Origin: Pseudomonadota bacterium
GTDB lineage: Bacteria; Pseudomonadota; Alphaproteobacteria; Caulobacterales; Caulobacteraceae
Assembly (NCBI GenBank): GCA_023451375.1
Contig: JAEXZS010000054.1
Span: forward strand, 1-41,585
Direction of reading: 5' to 3'
DNA length: 41,585 nucleotides
The position numbers and the translations under genes are program-made. Positions 9,304 to 16,128 of this stretch are shown here, piece by piece; the first letter of the stretch is position 1, and every line of letters begins with the position of its first letter. The notes below the pieces were generated by a model, which was not told the origin of the DNA, ran no database searches, and worked only from the letters and a program-made list of their open reading frames with translations.

Positions 9304-10467
9304 TCAGTCCCGGATGAAGTGCGGCAGGAAGCGCGAGGTGTTTCGTGTGATGCGGCCGGGGTCTTCGCGAAGGCCGACGCCCGCCGGTTCGTCGCCGACC
9401 AACCAGGAGCCGATAATCACATGCTGGCCGTCGAAGACGGGGGGCGCGTGAAGCGCCTGGAGGATGTGCCGGCCCTGCCCGTAGCCGCCGTCGTCGATCC
9501 CGCCGCTGACGCCGCGATCGACCAGTTCCACGTTGGCGCCCTCACGAGAGAACAGCGGCTTGCGCGCGTAGGAGTCGCTCAGGGCCGCCGCCTTCGGATC
9601 GTCCTCGAAATAGGTCTCCAGCAGGTTGGGATGGCCGGGGTGACGTTCCCACAGCAGGGGCAGGATGCCCTTGTTGGACAACAGGCTCTTCCAGGCCGGC
9701 TCCAGGACGGTGACCTCCGCCGTCGGCAGGGGCGCGGCATAGTCGTCGCGCAGCATCTGCTCCCATGGGTAGAGCTTGAACAGGGCGCCGATGATCCAGT
9801 TCTCGTGGTCGACGAACCGGCCCTCTTCGTTCAGCCCGATCTGGTCGATGGCGACGAACTGCGGATCCAGCCCCGCCTGCCGCGCCAGGTCCTCCAGGAA
9901 TCGCACGGTCTGGCGGTCCTCGACGAAGTCGGCGTCGGAGCTGAAGTGCATGAAGCCGCCGTCCGGGAAGATGACGCGGAACCGGTCGACCAGCTTCTCA
10001 TGCAGGCTGTTGAACTGGTCGGCGTCGGCGGGCAGGACGCCGGCCGCGATCTGGTCTTCCAGCCATAGCCACTGGAACACCGCCGTCTCATAGATGCTGG
10101 TCGGAGTGTCGGCGTTGTATTCGTAGAGTTTGGCCGGCCCGGTCCCGTCATAGGCGAAGTCGAATCGGCCGTAGAGCGACGGCTCGCCCCGCTTCCAACT
10201 GTCGGCGACATAGTCCCGCATGGTCTCGGGAATATCGAGCTGCTCCATCAGCCTTTCGGACTGGACGGCCTCCTCGACCAGTTCCAGGCACAGGCCATGC
10301 AGTTCGGCCGTCGGCGCCTCGATGCCGTCCTCGATCTCTGCCAGCGAGAAGGCGTAGGCGGCGGTCTCGTCCCAATAAGGCCTGCCGTCGTCGTGCCGCC
10401 AGGTGAAGCCCAGGGCCAGGGCCTTGGCGTCCCAGTCGGGCCGGGGATCGAGGCGCAGACGCTCCAT
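9304..10467 (-). CDS. yjfC: Glutathionylspermidine synthase-family ATP-grasp protein (YjfC/YgiC-like)
   Basis: A 387-residue ATP-grasp amide ligase resembling the synthetase half of bifunctional glutathionylspermidine synthase. The 'GRFDFAYDGTGPAKLYEYNA' region, continuing to DTPTS (about 100-124), and the C-terminal 'NKGILPLLWERHPGHPNLL'/'KPLFSREGANVEL'/'GSWLVGDEPAGVGLREDP' blocks are hallmark motifs. No amidase domain is present, as is usual for YgiC/YjfC. The true product is unknown; a role in modifying an envelope molecule is suggested by its constant association with PspA, DUF350 and DUF1190 proteins. It begins three bases after the PspA-like gene, so the two are translationally coupled. 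Confidence 0.93.
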   Translation of the reverse strand: MERLRLDPRPDWDAKALALGFTWRHDDGRPYWDETAAYAFSLAEIEDGIEAPTAELHGLCLELVEEAVQSERLMEQLDIPETMRDYVADSWKRGEPSLYGRFDFAYDGTGPAKLYEYNADTPTSIYETAVFQWLWLEDQIAAGVLPADADQFNSLHEKLVDRFRVIFPDGGFMHFSSDADFVEDRQTVRFLEDLARQAGLDPQFVAIDQIGLNEEGRFVDHENWIIGALFKLYPWEQMLRDDYAAPLPTAEVTVLEPAWKSLLSNKGILPLLWERHPGHPNLLETYFEDDPKAAALSDSYARKPLFSREGANVELVDRGVSGGIDDGGYGQGRHILQALHAPPVFDGQHVIIGSWLVGDEPAGVGLREDPGRITRNTSRFLPHFIRD

Positions 10468-10470
10468 GGA

Positions 10471-11217
10471 TCAGGCCGGGTCCTTGTCGGCCGCCGGCGC
10501 CGTGTGGCCGATGCGGGGGGTGACCACCGTCACCTCCTGCTGGGTCAGGCGGGCCAGCACGTCGTCGGCCGAAGAGTGGCCGGGCAGGATGCCGGCGTCG
10601 CGCAGCTTGGCGTCCAGGTCGGCGCCGGTGCGACGGTCTTCCAGCGCCTGGTTCTCGCGCAGCTTTTCTTCCTGCACGGCCTGGCGCTGCTTGATGCGCT
10701 GCAGGCTGTCGGCCGCCGAGCCGATGCGCGACTGGGCGCCCGCCGAATTCAGGGCCACCGAGGTCTGGGCGCGCTGGACGGACTCATTGACCTTGACGAT
10801 GTCGATCTCGCGACGAAGCGTCTCGATCTTCTGGTCGGTCGAGGCGATGGCGGTGCGCAGGCGCGCCTCGGCCGCCTTCATGTCCTCGATCAACGGGCCG
10901 CGGCTCGAGATCTCGACTTCCAGTTCGGCGATGCGAGCGGCGACCTCGCGCGCGAGATCGGTCTTGCCCTGGCCGAGCGCCGAGCGGGCCGAGCTTTCGT
11001 ACTTGGCGATCTGGTCGCGGAAGCTGGCCATCTCGTTTTCGGCCATGCGGCGGCGCGCCACCAGGCCGGCCAGGTCGTCGCGGGCCTTGCCCTGGGCGTT
11101 GTCGGCGTCGCGGATTTCCTGATCAAGGATCTTCAGCGCATTGGCGTCGACGACGCCCTGGGCCGCGTCGTGGGCCGTGCCGCGGAACAGAGCGGACAGT
11201 TTGCGGAGCATGGACAT
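10471..11217 (-). CDS. yjfJ: PspA/IM30-family protein (YjfJ-like)
   Basis: A 248-residue peripheral membrane protein of the PspA/Vipp1 (ESCRT-III-like) superfamily. It is almost entirely helical with long charged coiled-coil stretches (about 25-190; 'ARRRMAENEMASFRDQIAKY', 'EVAARIAELEVEISSRGPLI') and a short disordered tail. It opens with an amphipathic segment (MSMLRKLSALFRGTAHDAA) typical of the membrane-binding helix. The role is inferred as sensing or protecting the inner membrane. GGAAG lies 12 bases before the ATG. It sits 15 bases after yjfI and three bases before the ATP-grasp gene. No PspF/PspB/PspC genes are in the window, so it belongs to the YjfJ rather than the classical Psp system. 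Confidence 0.93.
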   Translation of the reverse strand: MSMLRKLSALFRGTAHDAAQGVVDANALKILDQEIRDADNAQGKARDDLAGLVARRRMAENEMASFRDQIAKYESSARSALGQGKTDLAREVAARIAELEVEISSRGPLIEDMKAAEARLRTAIASTDQKIETLRREIDIVKVNESVQRAQTSVALNSAGAQSRIGSAADSLQRIKQRQAVQEEKLRENQALEDRRTGADLDAKLRDAGILPGHSSADDVLARLTQQEVTVVTPRIGHTAPAADKDPA

Positions 11218-11232
11218 GGCTGGTCTTCCGGA

Positions 11233-11913
11233 TCAGGCGGCTTCGGCGCCGAAGGTTTCACGCAGTTCGGTGGCGTCGATCGCGTTCTCGGCCAGGGTGC
11301 GCAGTTCGATGAGGATGGTCTGCAGCGTCGTCTTGCAGGACAGTTCGCCCATCAGTTCATACACGTCCTCGCCGCCCACGTTGGTGATGGCGAAGTTGGA
11401 CAGCGGCACCACGCGCTGGGCCTTCAGCAGGAACTCGTTGAAGGCGGCGCGGTCCGCCTGCTCGGCCACGGGCCACAGCAGCACGGAGCAGACGATCTGG
11501 GCGCCGCCGACGCTGAGATAGACCGGCAGATCGCCGTATTCATGCATCTGCGCCAGCAGCACCGGGTCGGCGCCTTCCAGCACGCGCAGGGTCATCTCGC
11601 CCTCGCGGACCAGGGCGGACTCGTCCAGCGCCGCCTTGATGGCGGGCACGGTCCAGGGGGTTTCGATCACGGCGTCCATGTGGTGGCGGTCTCCAGGAGG
11701 GATGACTTCAGAAGTGGGGCGGCGCGGCCGGCCGGCAAGACGGGGGCTGCGGGTCGAGTCGGTCACGATGGCGCGCACCGCCGCCCTGACATCGTCGCGC
11801 GCCGCCGCGGGCACCCAGAGCTCCAGCTTGACCAGCCCGGCCTGGCGGCGCGCCTGCCGCCACGCGCGAATGCGTGCATTGGCGACGGAGGAGGGCGGGG
11901 CGCTGGCGTTCAT
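11233..11913 (-). CDS. yjfI: DUF2170 protein (YjfI-like) with an N-terminal ribbon-helix-helix-like segment
   Basis: A 226-residue protein as called here. Residues from about 79 to the end form a complete DUF2170/YjfI domain (opening METPWTVPAIKAALDES-like, then 'LPVYLSVGGAQIVCSVLLWP', 'LSNFAITNVGGEDVYELMGE'). In front lies an extra basic segment, 'RIRAWRQARRQAGLVKLELW', then VPAAARDDVRAAVRAIV, which resembles the DNA-binding ribbon-helix-helix of MazE-like antitoxins. The start is uncertain. ATG 11913 has no Shine-Dalgarno and sits inside a 13-bp inverted repeat. ATG 11934 is also possible. ATG 11679, with GGAG 11 bases upstream, would give only the DUF2170 domain. It heads the yjfI-pspA-yjfC arm. 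The added domain suggests autoregulation (inference). Confidence 0.8.
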   Translation of the reverse strand: MNASAPPSSVANARIRAWRQARRQAGLVKLELWVPAAARDDVRAAVRAIVTDSTRSPRLAGRPRRPTSEVIPPGDRHHMDAVIETPWTVPAIKAALDESALVREGEMTLRVLEGADPVLLAQMHEYGDLPVYLSVGGAQIVCSVLLWPVAEQADRAAFNEFLLKAQRVVPLSNFAITNVGGEDVYELMGELSCKTTLQTILIELRTLAENAIDATELRETFGAEAA

Positions 11914-11940
11914 GTTACATGAAACGCGTAACATGAACGC
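11906..11940. promoter_or_regulatory. 13-bp perfect inverted repeat over the yjfI start codon (operator or RNA hairpin)
   Basis: GCGTTCATGTTAC (11906-11918) and GTAACATGAACGC (11928-11940) are perfect inverted copies separated by nine bases. The yjfI ATG (11911-11913 on the minus strand) lies in one arm. The half-site CATGAACGC recurs at 11975-11983 and, with one inserted A, at 11918-11927. This looks like a cooperative operator for a dimeric repressor; the ribbon-helix-helix-like N-terminus of YjfI is the natural candidate. In RNA it would fold into a strong hairpin hiding the start. Confidence 0.7.
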
Positions 11941-12030
11941 TTGACGGCGCGCAATGGAACACGGACTCTGGCGGCATGAACGCATCATTCGATCGTATCG
12001 CCACGCGCTCGCTCGCCGTCGGCGGCCATC

Positions 12031-12046
12031 GGGACTAGATAGTCCC
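12031..12046. promoter_or_regulatory. 16-bp palindrome just before the yjfK start codon
   Basis: GGGACTAGATAGTCCC is a perfect 7-bp inverted repeat with a two-base centre, ending two bases before the ATG at 12049. It occupies the place where a Shine-Dalgarno should be, and none is present. It may be an operator overlapping the transcription start, or a 5'-leader hairpin. Its sequence is unrelated to the repeat at the yjfI start 90 bases away. Confidence 0.55.
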
Positions 12047-12048
12047 TC

Positions 12049-12696
12049 ATGTTCAAGAAGCTTTTTGGATCCTCGGAGAAGGCGCCGCCCGAGCAGAGGC
12101 TGGCGACAGTGCGCAACATCACCGTAGGCCGGACCGTGTCGCTGGATCCGCTGGCTTGGCGGCGGCTGGGCGAGGAAACGCATTTCTCACTGGATCGCGA
12201 CGTGCTCGACATCACGGCGCAGGGCCTCATCAGCCTGGAGGGCGGCCAGCACGTCCACCGCTTCTACACCGACGACCACGTCATGCTTCAGGCCATGAGC
12301 GACGACGCGGCGGGCAGCGAAAGCTACGACTTCAGCCTGTTCATCCCCTGGACGTCGGCCTATCCGCCCGGCGAGCGTGAGCGGCGCATCTGGCGCGACC
12401 GGCTGTCGGCGCCGGTGTTTCATGGCGCGGCGGAGGATCTGCCCGACTATCGGCGCTTCTGGTTCGCCGAGAGCGATGCGGTCCAGCCGCCCGTGACCCT
12501 GTGGGAGACGATCTGGGACGACCGCGTGGCGGTCACGCCCTATGCGAAGATCTTCCAGACCTGCATGCTGTACGCACGCGATCTGGCGGGCGGGCGCGAA
12601 CTGATGATCGCCCTGGAGCAGCAGCCCGAAGCCGGCGAGACGACGCACGAAATCATGATCGGCATTCCGCTGGAAATGGCCGAGTTCCGCGCCTGA
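12049..12696 (+). CDS. yjfK: DUF2491 protein (YjfK-like)
   Basis: A 215-residue soluble protein of the DUF2491/YjfK family: 'MFKKLFGSS' opening, 'VGRTVSLDPLAWRRLGEET', 'DVLDITAQGLISLEGGQHVH' and 'RFYTDDHVMLQAMS' are characteristic. Biochemical function is unknown; family members sit in PspA/DUF350/DUF1190 clusters, as here. No Shine-Dalgarno precedes the ATG at 12049; a perfect palindrome fills that position, so translation could be leaderless or structure-controlled. It is transcribed divergently from yjfI, with a 135-base shared intergenic region, and is followed 20 bases later by the DUF350 gene. Confidence 0.9.
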   Translation: MFKKLFGSSEKAPPEQRLATVRNITVGRTVSLDPLAWRRLGEETHFSLDRDVLDITAQGLISLEGGQHVHRFYTDDHVMLQAMSDDAAGSESYDFSLFIPWTSAYPPGERERRIWRDRLSAPVFHGAAEDLPDYRRFWFAESDAVQPPVTLWETIWDDRVAVTPYAKIFQTCMLYARDLAGGRELMIALEQQPEAGETTHEIMIGIPLEMAEFRA

Positions 12697-12716
12697 GCGC
12701 ATAAGGGGAAGACCGA

Positions 12717-13130
12717 ATGTTCGACTGGTTCGTATTTCAGCAGGGGGCGGTCGCCTTCTTGATCGCCTTCGCGGCGGCGGGGCTGTTCACCCTCGCGTTC
12801 AAGCTCGTCTACCAGTGGGTCACGCCGTACCATGAGCGGACCCTGATCCGGGAGGGCAATCCCGCCGCCGCCATCGCCCTGGGCGGCGCCCTGATCGGCT
12901 ATGTGCTGCCGCTGGCCTCGGCCCTGTCGCATACGGTCAGCCTGGCCGAGTTCGCGGCCTGGGCTTTGCTGGCCGGGGTGATCCAGATCGTGGTCTTCGT
13001 AACCATCAGCCGTCTGGCCTTCCGCAACCTGGTGGTCCGTATCGAGGCCGGCGAAGTCGCTGCGGCCATCTATCTGGCGTCCATCTCCATCTGCGTCGGC
13101 CTGCTGAACGCCGCCTGCATGACGTCGTGA
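12717..13130 (+). CDS. yjfL: DUF350 inner-membrane protein (YjfL-like)
   Basis: A 137-residue integral membrane protein with four predicted transmembrane segments (roughly 9-30, 48-70, 77-97 and 112-132). The 'LIREGNPAAAIALGGALIGY' segment is the DUF350 signature. Function is unknown; it may form the membrane component of the PspA-linked system. A good AGGGGA element precedes the ATG. Its TGA overlaps the GTG of the next gene, so the two are translationally coupled. Confidence 0.93.
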   Translation: MFDWFVFQQGAVAFLIAFAAAGLFTLAFKLVYQWVTPYHERTLIREGNPAAAIALGGALIGYVLPLASALSHTVSLAEFAAWALLAGVIQIVVFVTISRLAFRNLVVRIEAGEVAAAIYLASISICVGLLNAACMTS

Positions 13131-13753
13131 CCGCCATGACCGATCCGAAGGACCTGCCCCAGACCCGGACCATGCGGCGTTTGAAGCGTTCGCGCGTGCT
13201 GCACGTCAGCAGCCTGATGGCCACGGCCAGCTTCACCCTTTCGGCCTGCGGATCGCCGCAACGCGCGCCCGCCCCGGAGCCGGAGCCCGCCCTGGCCTAC
13301 ACCTCGCTGGACGAGTGCCGCGCGGCGGACGTCATTCCGGACGCCGAATGCGACGCGGCGCTCTCCCGAGCCCAGCAGGAGGCGGCGCGCACGGCGCCCC
13401 GCTATGCGACCCGCGAGGAATGCGAGGGCCAGTGGGGTCCGTCCCAGTGTCAGCCTAACAACAGCGGCGGCGGCTCCTTCTTCACCCCGCTGCTGGCCGG
13501 CTTTGTCGTCGGCCAATTGCTGAATGGGGGCGGCTATCGCGGAGGCGGTCCGCTGTATCGCGACCGCCAAGATCGGTATTCGAACGGCTATGGCGGCGGC
13601 TACGCCTATCGGGACTATCGCACGGGTCGGACCCTGACCAACGGCCGCGAGCACACGGATGTGGCCCGCCAGGCGCCCAGCCGCGTTCAGAGCCGCACCA
13701 CGGTGGTTTCGCGCGGCGGTTTCGGCGGAGGCGGGCGCGGATACGGAGGCTGA
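13127..13753 (+). CDS. yjfM: DUF1190 lipoprotein (YjfM/YgiB-like)
   Basis: A 208-residue envelope protein. The GTG at 13127 overlaps the DUF350 stop; an ATG nine bases further on is also possible. A lipobox-like LSAC (Cys41) ends a hydrophobic segment. The mature part has DUF1190 features: 'YTSLDECRAADVIPDAECDA' and 'YATREECEGQWGPSQCQ' with paired cysteines, then a Gly/Tyr/Arg-rich tail (FTPLLAGFVVGQLLNGGGYR, RGGFGGGGRGYGG). Function is unknown; family members accompany glutathionylspermidine-synthase-like ATP-grasp enzymes, here encoded on the opposite arm of the same island. It ends the plus-strand arm. Confidence 0.9.
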   Translation: MTAMTDPKDLPQTRTMRRLKRSRVLHVSSLMATASFTLSACGSPQRAPAPEPEPALAYTSLDECRAADVIPDAECDAALSRAQQEAARTAPRYATREECEGQWGPSQCQPNNSGGGSFFTPLLAGFVVGQLLNGGGYRGGGPLYRDRQDRYSNGYGGGYAYRDYRTGRTLTNGREHTDVARQAPSRVQSRTTVVSRGGFGGGGRGYGG

Positions 13754-13816
13754 ACGCAGCGCCGCCGATCTGAGCGACGGGCAGAGGCCCAGGTCGGCCA
13801 AGCCGCGCCGGGCGGG

Positions 13817-13975
13817 TCAGCCCCCGCCAATCCCCTCGATCACGATGCCGGACCCCTGGCAGGTGGGGCAGACCTCGCCGTCGCGCCGCCCGGATCCCTG
13901 GCAGGCGGGGCAGACGTTCTCACCGGATCCCGGCGTCCCGGGTTCGGCCTGGTCGCCGGGTGCGGGTTCGCTCAT
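13817..13975 (-). CDS. Small CxxCxGxG zinc-finger protein (DnaJ-type)
   Basis: A 52-residue protein with two tandem DnaJ-type motifs, CPACQGSG and CPTCQGSG, separated by a short loop (RRDGEV). Together the four cysteines could bind one zinc ion. I chose the ATG at 13975 because GGAGGG lies six bases upstream, while the ATG two codons earlier abuts that sequence. It has no J domain, so it is not a chaperone by itself. It faces the yjfKLM arm and converges with yjfM. Whether it belongs to the PspA island or is a stand-alone conserved small protein cannot be told. Confidence 0.7.
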   Translation of the reverse strand: MSEPAPGDQAEPGTPGSGENVCPACQGSGRRDGEVCPTCQGSGIVIEGIGGG

Positions 13976-14049
13976 CTTCATCCCTCCATCCGACAGATCG
14001 ATCACCGGCCCCTTGAACGACGTGGGGTGGGAGAGGGTTGCGGCTTAGC

Positions 14050-14277
14050 CTACCGCCGGCGCAACCACCCGGACGCCAGCGGATGCTGTCTCGCTACGCT
14101 GGTCGATACCCACACAACGGCGGCGGTCGAGAGCAGGATGCTGGAGACGAGGCCGCCGATAGCTAGAAGGCCGCCATTGGATATCCTCGTCTTCGCGCCC
14201 AGCCGCACGGGCCCGGCTCTCAGGGTGACGAGGGCGGTGTTGATCGGCGGTCGATGCGCGGGAGCCTTGCTTTGCAT
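14050..14277 (-). CDS. Small single-span membrane protein, unknown function
   Basis: A 75-residue protein with a basic N-terminus and one hydrophobic segment, 'GGLLAIGGLVSSILLSTAAV' (about 35-54, continuing to residue 58), followed by a short basic tail. No named family is recognised. No Shine-Dalgarno precedes the ATG. A GGAAC (14306-14310, minus strand) followed after 16 bases by GGTT gives an EcfG-like promoter only one base off consensus; transcription from it would make a nearly leaderless message. It lies just downstream of the L,D-transpeptidase gene on the same strand. Existence is supported only by the open frame and the clean membrane segment. Confidence 0.45.
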   Translation of the reverse strand: MQSKAPAHRPPINTALVTLRAGPVRLGAKTRISNGGLLAIGGLVSSILLSTAAVVWVSTSVARQHPLASGWLRRR

Positions 14278-14330
14278 GCTGATTCAACCGGGTGGCGCGC
14301 GACCGGTTCCGCGCCCTTGCACGCGGCCGC

Positions 14331-15716
14331 TCAGACGGATTGCTCGCGCCTGTCGTAGCCGTAGATGTCGGGCCAAGTCTCGGCCGCGCCACCGGCTGAG
14401 ACGCTCATCGTCTGGTAGATGAGAAACACCGGAACGCTTCGGCCCAGTGACACGATCTGTTCCGCTGCCCCGTCGACCATGCCCTCCAGCGATCGGCCGA
14501 ACAGCCAGTAGAACAGATCGTGCGGGTGCTCGACGCGGACGCACCCGGCGGTGAGCGAGCGATCATTGCGGGCGAACAGCGCCTTGTCCGGCGTGTCGTG
14601 CAGATAGATGCCGAGGTCGTTTGGCAGCATGAACTTCACCTTGCCCATCATGTTGTCCGCTCCCGGCTTCTGCCGCACGCGCAGGCGCAGATTTCCCGCG
14701 GCGACGGCCGCCCAGTCGATGCCGGCCGGATCGAGGTTGCGCGCGCCTTCGGACCAGTCGGACAAGGCTTCCAGACGTCGCTTCTCGAAAGCGGCGACGC
14801 CGCCCTTCAGGATCGCCGGTGCGATCCGTGCGCGCAGCAGGTCCTGGGGTATGTTCCAGTAGGGATTGAGGACGGCGTGTGTGATCGAGCCGGCCATCAT
14901 CGGCGTCGGCGTGGCGGGTGCGCCGACGACGGCGCGCATGGCTTTCACGACCCGCCGATCCTCGTAGACGTAGAGCGCGGCCGCCGGGATGTTGACGATG
15001 ATGTGGCGGGGGCCAGGGAGCGCCGGCAAGGCGCGCAGCCGCGCCAGATTGCGGCGCACCGCCTGGACCTCGGCGCCGCGCGTGCCGGGGGAGCTTATTT
15101 CTTGGCGGGCCTGCCCGCGTTCTCGGTTGCGAAGACGCCTCATCCGATCGGCAAGGCCTACGGACAATGGGTGAATGCTAAGTATCTCGGCCATGCGGGC
15201 CGCGGGGTCGCGGGCGGCGGCGATGTCCTGAATGACGGCCGCCGGCGCCGGGCGCGGCGGGCGGAGCTTGGGGTCCGTCCACAGCAGATCCTGTCCCGCT
15301 TGAGGCGTGTGAAGGGCGGCGGCCAGTCGGCCGATCGCCGCCGAAAGCGCGCCCTCCAGCCGGCCCGCCGCCGCGGGCGCGGCCTCCGCGGAGGCTGCGA
15401 GATGCCGAGGCGCGTCCATCCCGTCGTGCGAAAGGCCGTGGTCGCCGGCCCATTGGACGGCGCTCAGGGCGCGCAGGCCGGCCGCGTTGAGCGCGCCGCC
15501 TGGACCCAGCCACAAGGGCGCGTAGCCCCGCCTTGCATACGCTGCTTCGAAGCCCTCATCCGCAAGCGCCGAGCGCAGCGCCGACCGGTAGTCCGCGTTG
15601 TCCGCCAGCGACGGACGAAGCGTGGCGCCGCCGAGCGGAAGGCCGAGCGCCGCAAGGCCGCCGGCCGCGACTCGCATCGCGGTCCGGCGGCTGGGGGCTG
15701 TCCCCGCCCCGGTCAT
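14331..15716 (-). CDS. L,D-transpeptidase (YcbB/LdtD type), Tat signal, without an obvious peptidoglycan-binding domain
   Basis: A 461-residue periplasmic enzyme that makes 3-3 cross-links in peptidoglycan (family knowledge). It starts with a twin-arginine signal (SRRTAMRVAAGGLAALGLPL). The catalytic domain shows 'HIIVNIPAAALYVYED', 'NPYWNIPQDLLRARIAP' and 'IYLHDTPDKALF', then SLTAGCVRVEHP carrying the nucleophilic cysteine. The roughly 70-residue peptidoglycan-binding domain usual in this family is not recognisable between the N-terminal scaffold and the catalytic domain; only 'SPGTRGAEVQAVRRNLARLR' remains. The gene starts ten bases after the low-complexity protein gene, so both should be expressed from the EcfG-type promoter upstream of that gene. 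Confidence 0.9.
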   Translation of the reverse strand: MTGAGTAPSRRTAMRVAAGGLAALGLPLGGATLRPSLADNADYRSALRSALADEGFEAAYARRGYAPLWLGPGGALNAAGLRALSAVQWAGDHGLSHDGMDAPRHLAASAEAAPAAAGRLEGALSAAIGRLAAALHTPQAGQDLLWTDPKLRPPRPAPAAVIQDIAAARDPAARMAEILSIHPLSVGLADRMRRLRNRERGQARQEISSPGTRGAEVQAVRRNLARLRALPALPGPRHIIVNIPAAALYVYEDRRVVKAMRAVVGAPATPTPMMAGSITHAVLNPYWNIPQDLLRARIAPAILKGGVAAFEKRRLEALSDWSEGARNLDPAGIDWAAVAAGNLRLRVRQKPGADNMMGKVKFMLPNDLGIYLHDTPDKALFARNDRSLTAGCVRVEHPHDLFYWLFGRSLEGMVDGAAEQIVSLGRSVPVFLIYQTMSVSAGGAAETWPDIYGYDRREQSV

Positions 15717-15726
15717 GGACGGCGCG

Positions 15727-16098
15727 TCAGCCCCGCTCGCCGGCCCATTGGCTCGCGGTGCCGCCCGATGTCTGGGCGCCCGCGCCTTGGGCCATCGATC
15801 CGCCGGCGTTGTACGGCGTGCCCGAGCTCTGGGCGCCGGAGCCTTGGTTCATGCTCGAGGCGCCCGACGTGGTCGAGGTCTGGGCGCCGGAACCCGATGC
15901 GCCCGACTGCGACATCGACCCAGTGCTGGCGCCCGTGGCTTGCGTTCCGGCGCCCTGGCTCGAGTTCGTGGTCGAGGGGGTCTGCCCCATCGTGGGCTGC
16001 TGGCTGCCGGTATTCTGGGTGGTCCCGCTCTGGGCGATGGCGACGGAGCCGACAACCAGGGCGCCGATGGCGGCGACGGCGGCGATTTGCTTGTTCAT
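15727..16098 (-). CDS. Secreted low-complexity Ser/Gly/Gln/Thr-rich protein
   Basis: A 123-residue protein. It has a clear signal peptide (MNKQIAAVAAIGALVVGSVA, cleavage near residue 22) and a mature chain almost wholly of Ser, Gly, Thr, Gln, Ala and Asn with loose repeats of the type GAQTS/GSGAQSSG. Such sequence is expected to be disordered. A strong AGGAGG precedes the ATG. No family is recognised. It is the first gene of a two-gene unit with the L,D-transpeptidase and is preceded by a consensus EcfG-type promoter, suggesting an envelope or cell-wall role under general stress or stationary phase (inference). Confidence 0.85.
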   Translation of the reverse strand: MNKQIAAVAAIGALVVGSVAIAQSGTTQNTGSQQPTMGQTPSTTNSSQGAGTQATGASTGSMSQSGASGSGAQTSTTSGASSMNQGSGAQSSGTPYNAGGSMAQGAGAQTSGGTASQWAGERG

Positions 16099-16128
16099 GG
16101 TTTCCTCCTGTTGACAAGGCGGTCTTGC

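Noticed and set aside
10297..11922. Long plus-strand frame opposite pspA and yjfI
   Set aside because: Antisense shadow of coiled-coil coding sequence; no family features.
13830..13920. Tandem DNA repeat near 13.85 kb as a CRISPR or structural repeat
   Set aside because: The two similar units simply encode the duplicated CxxCxGxG motifs of the small zinc-finger protein.
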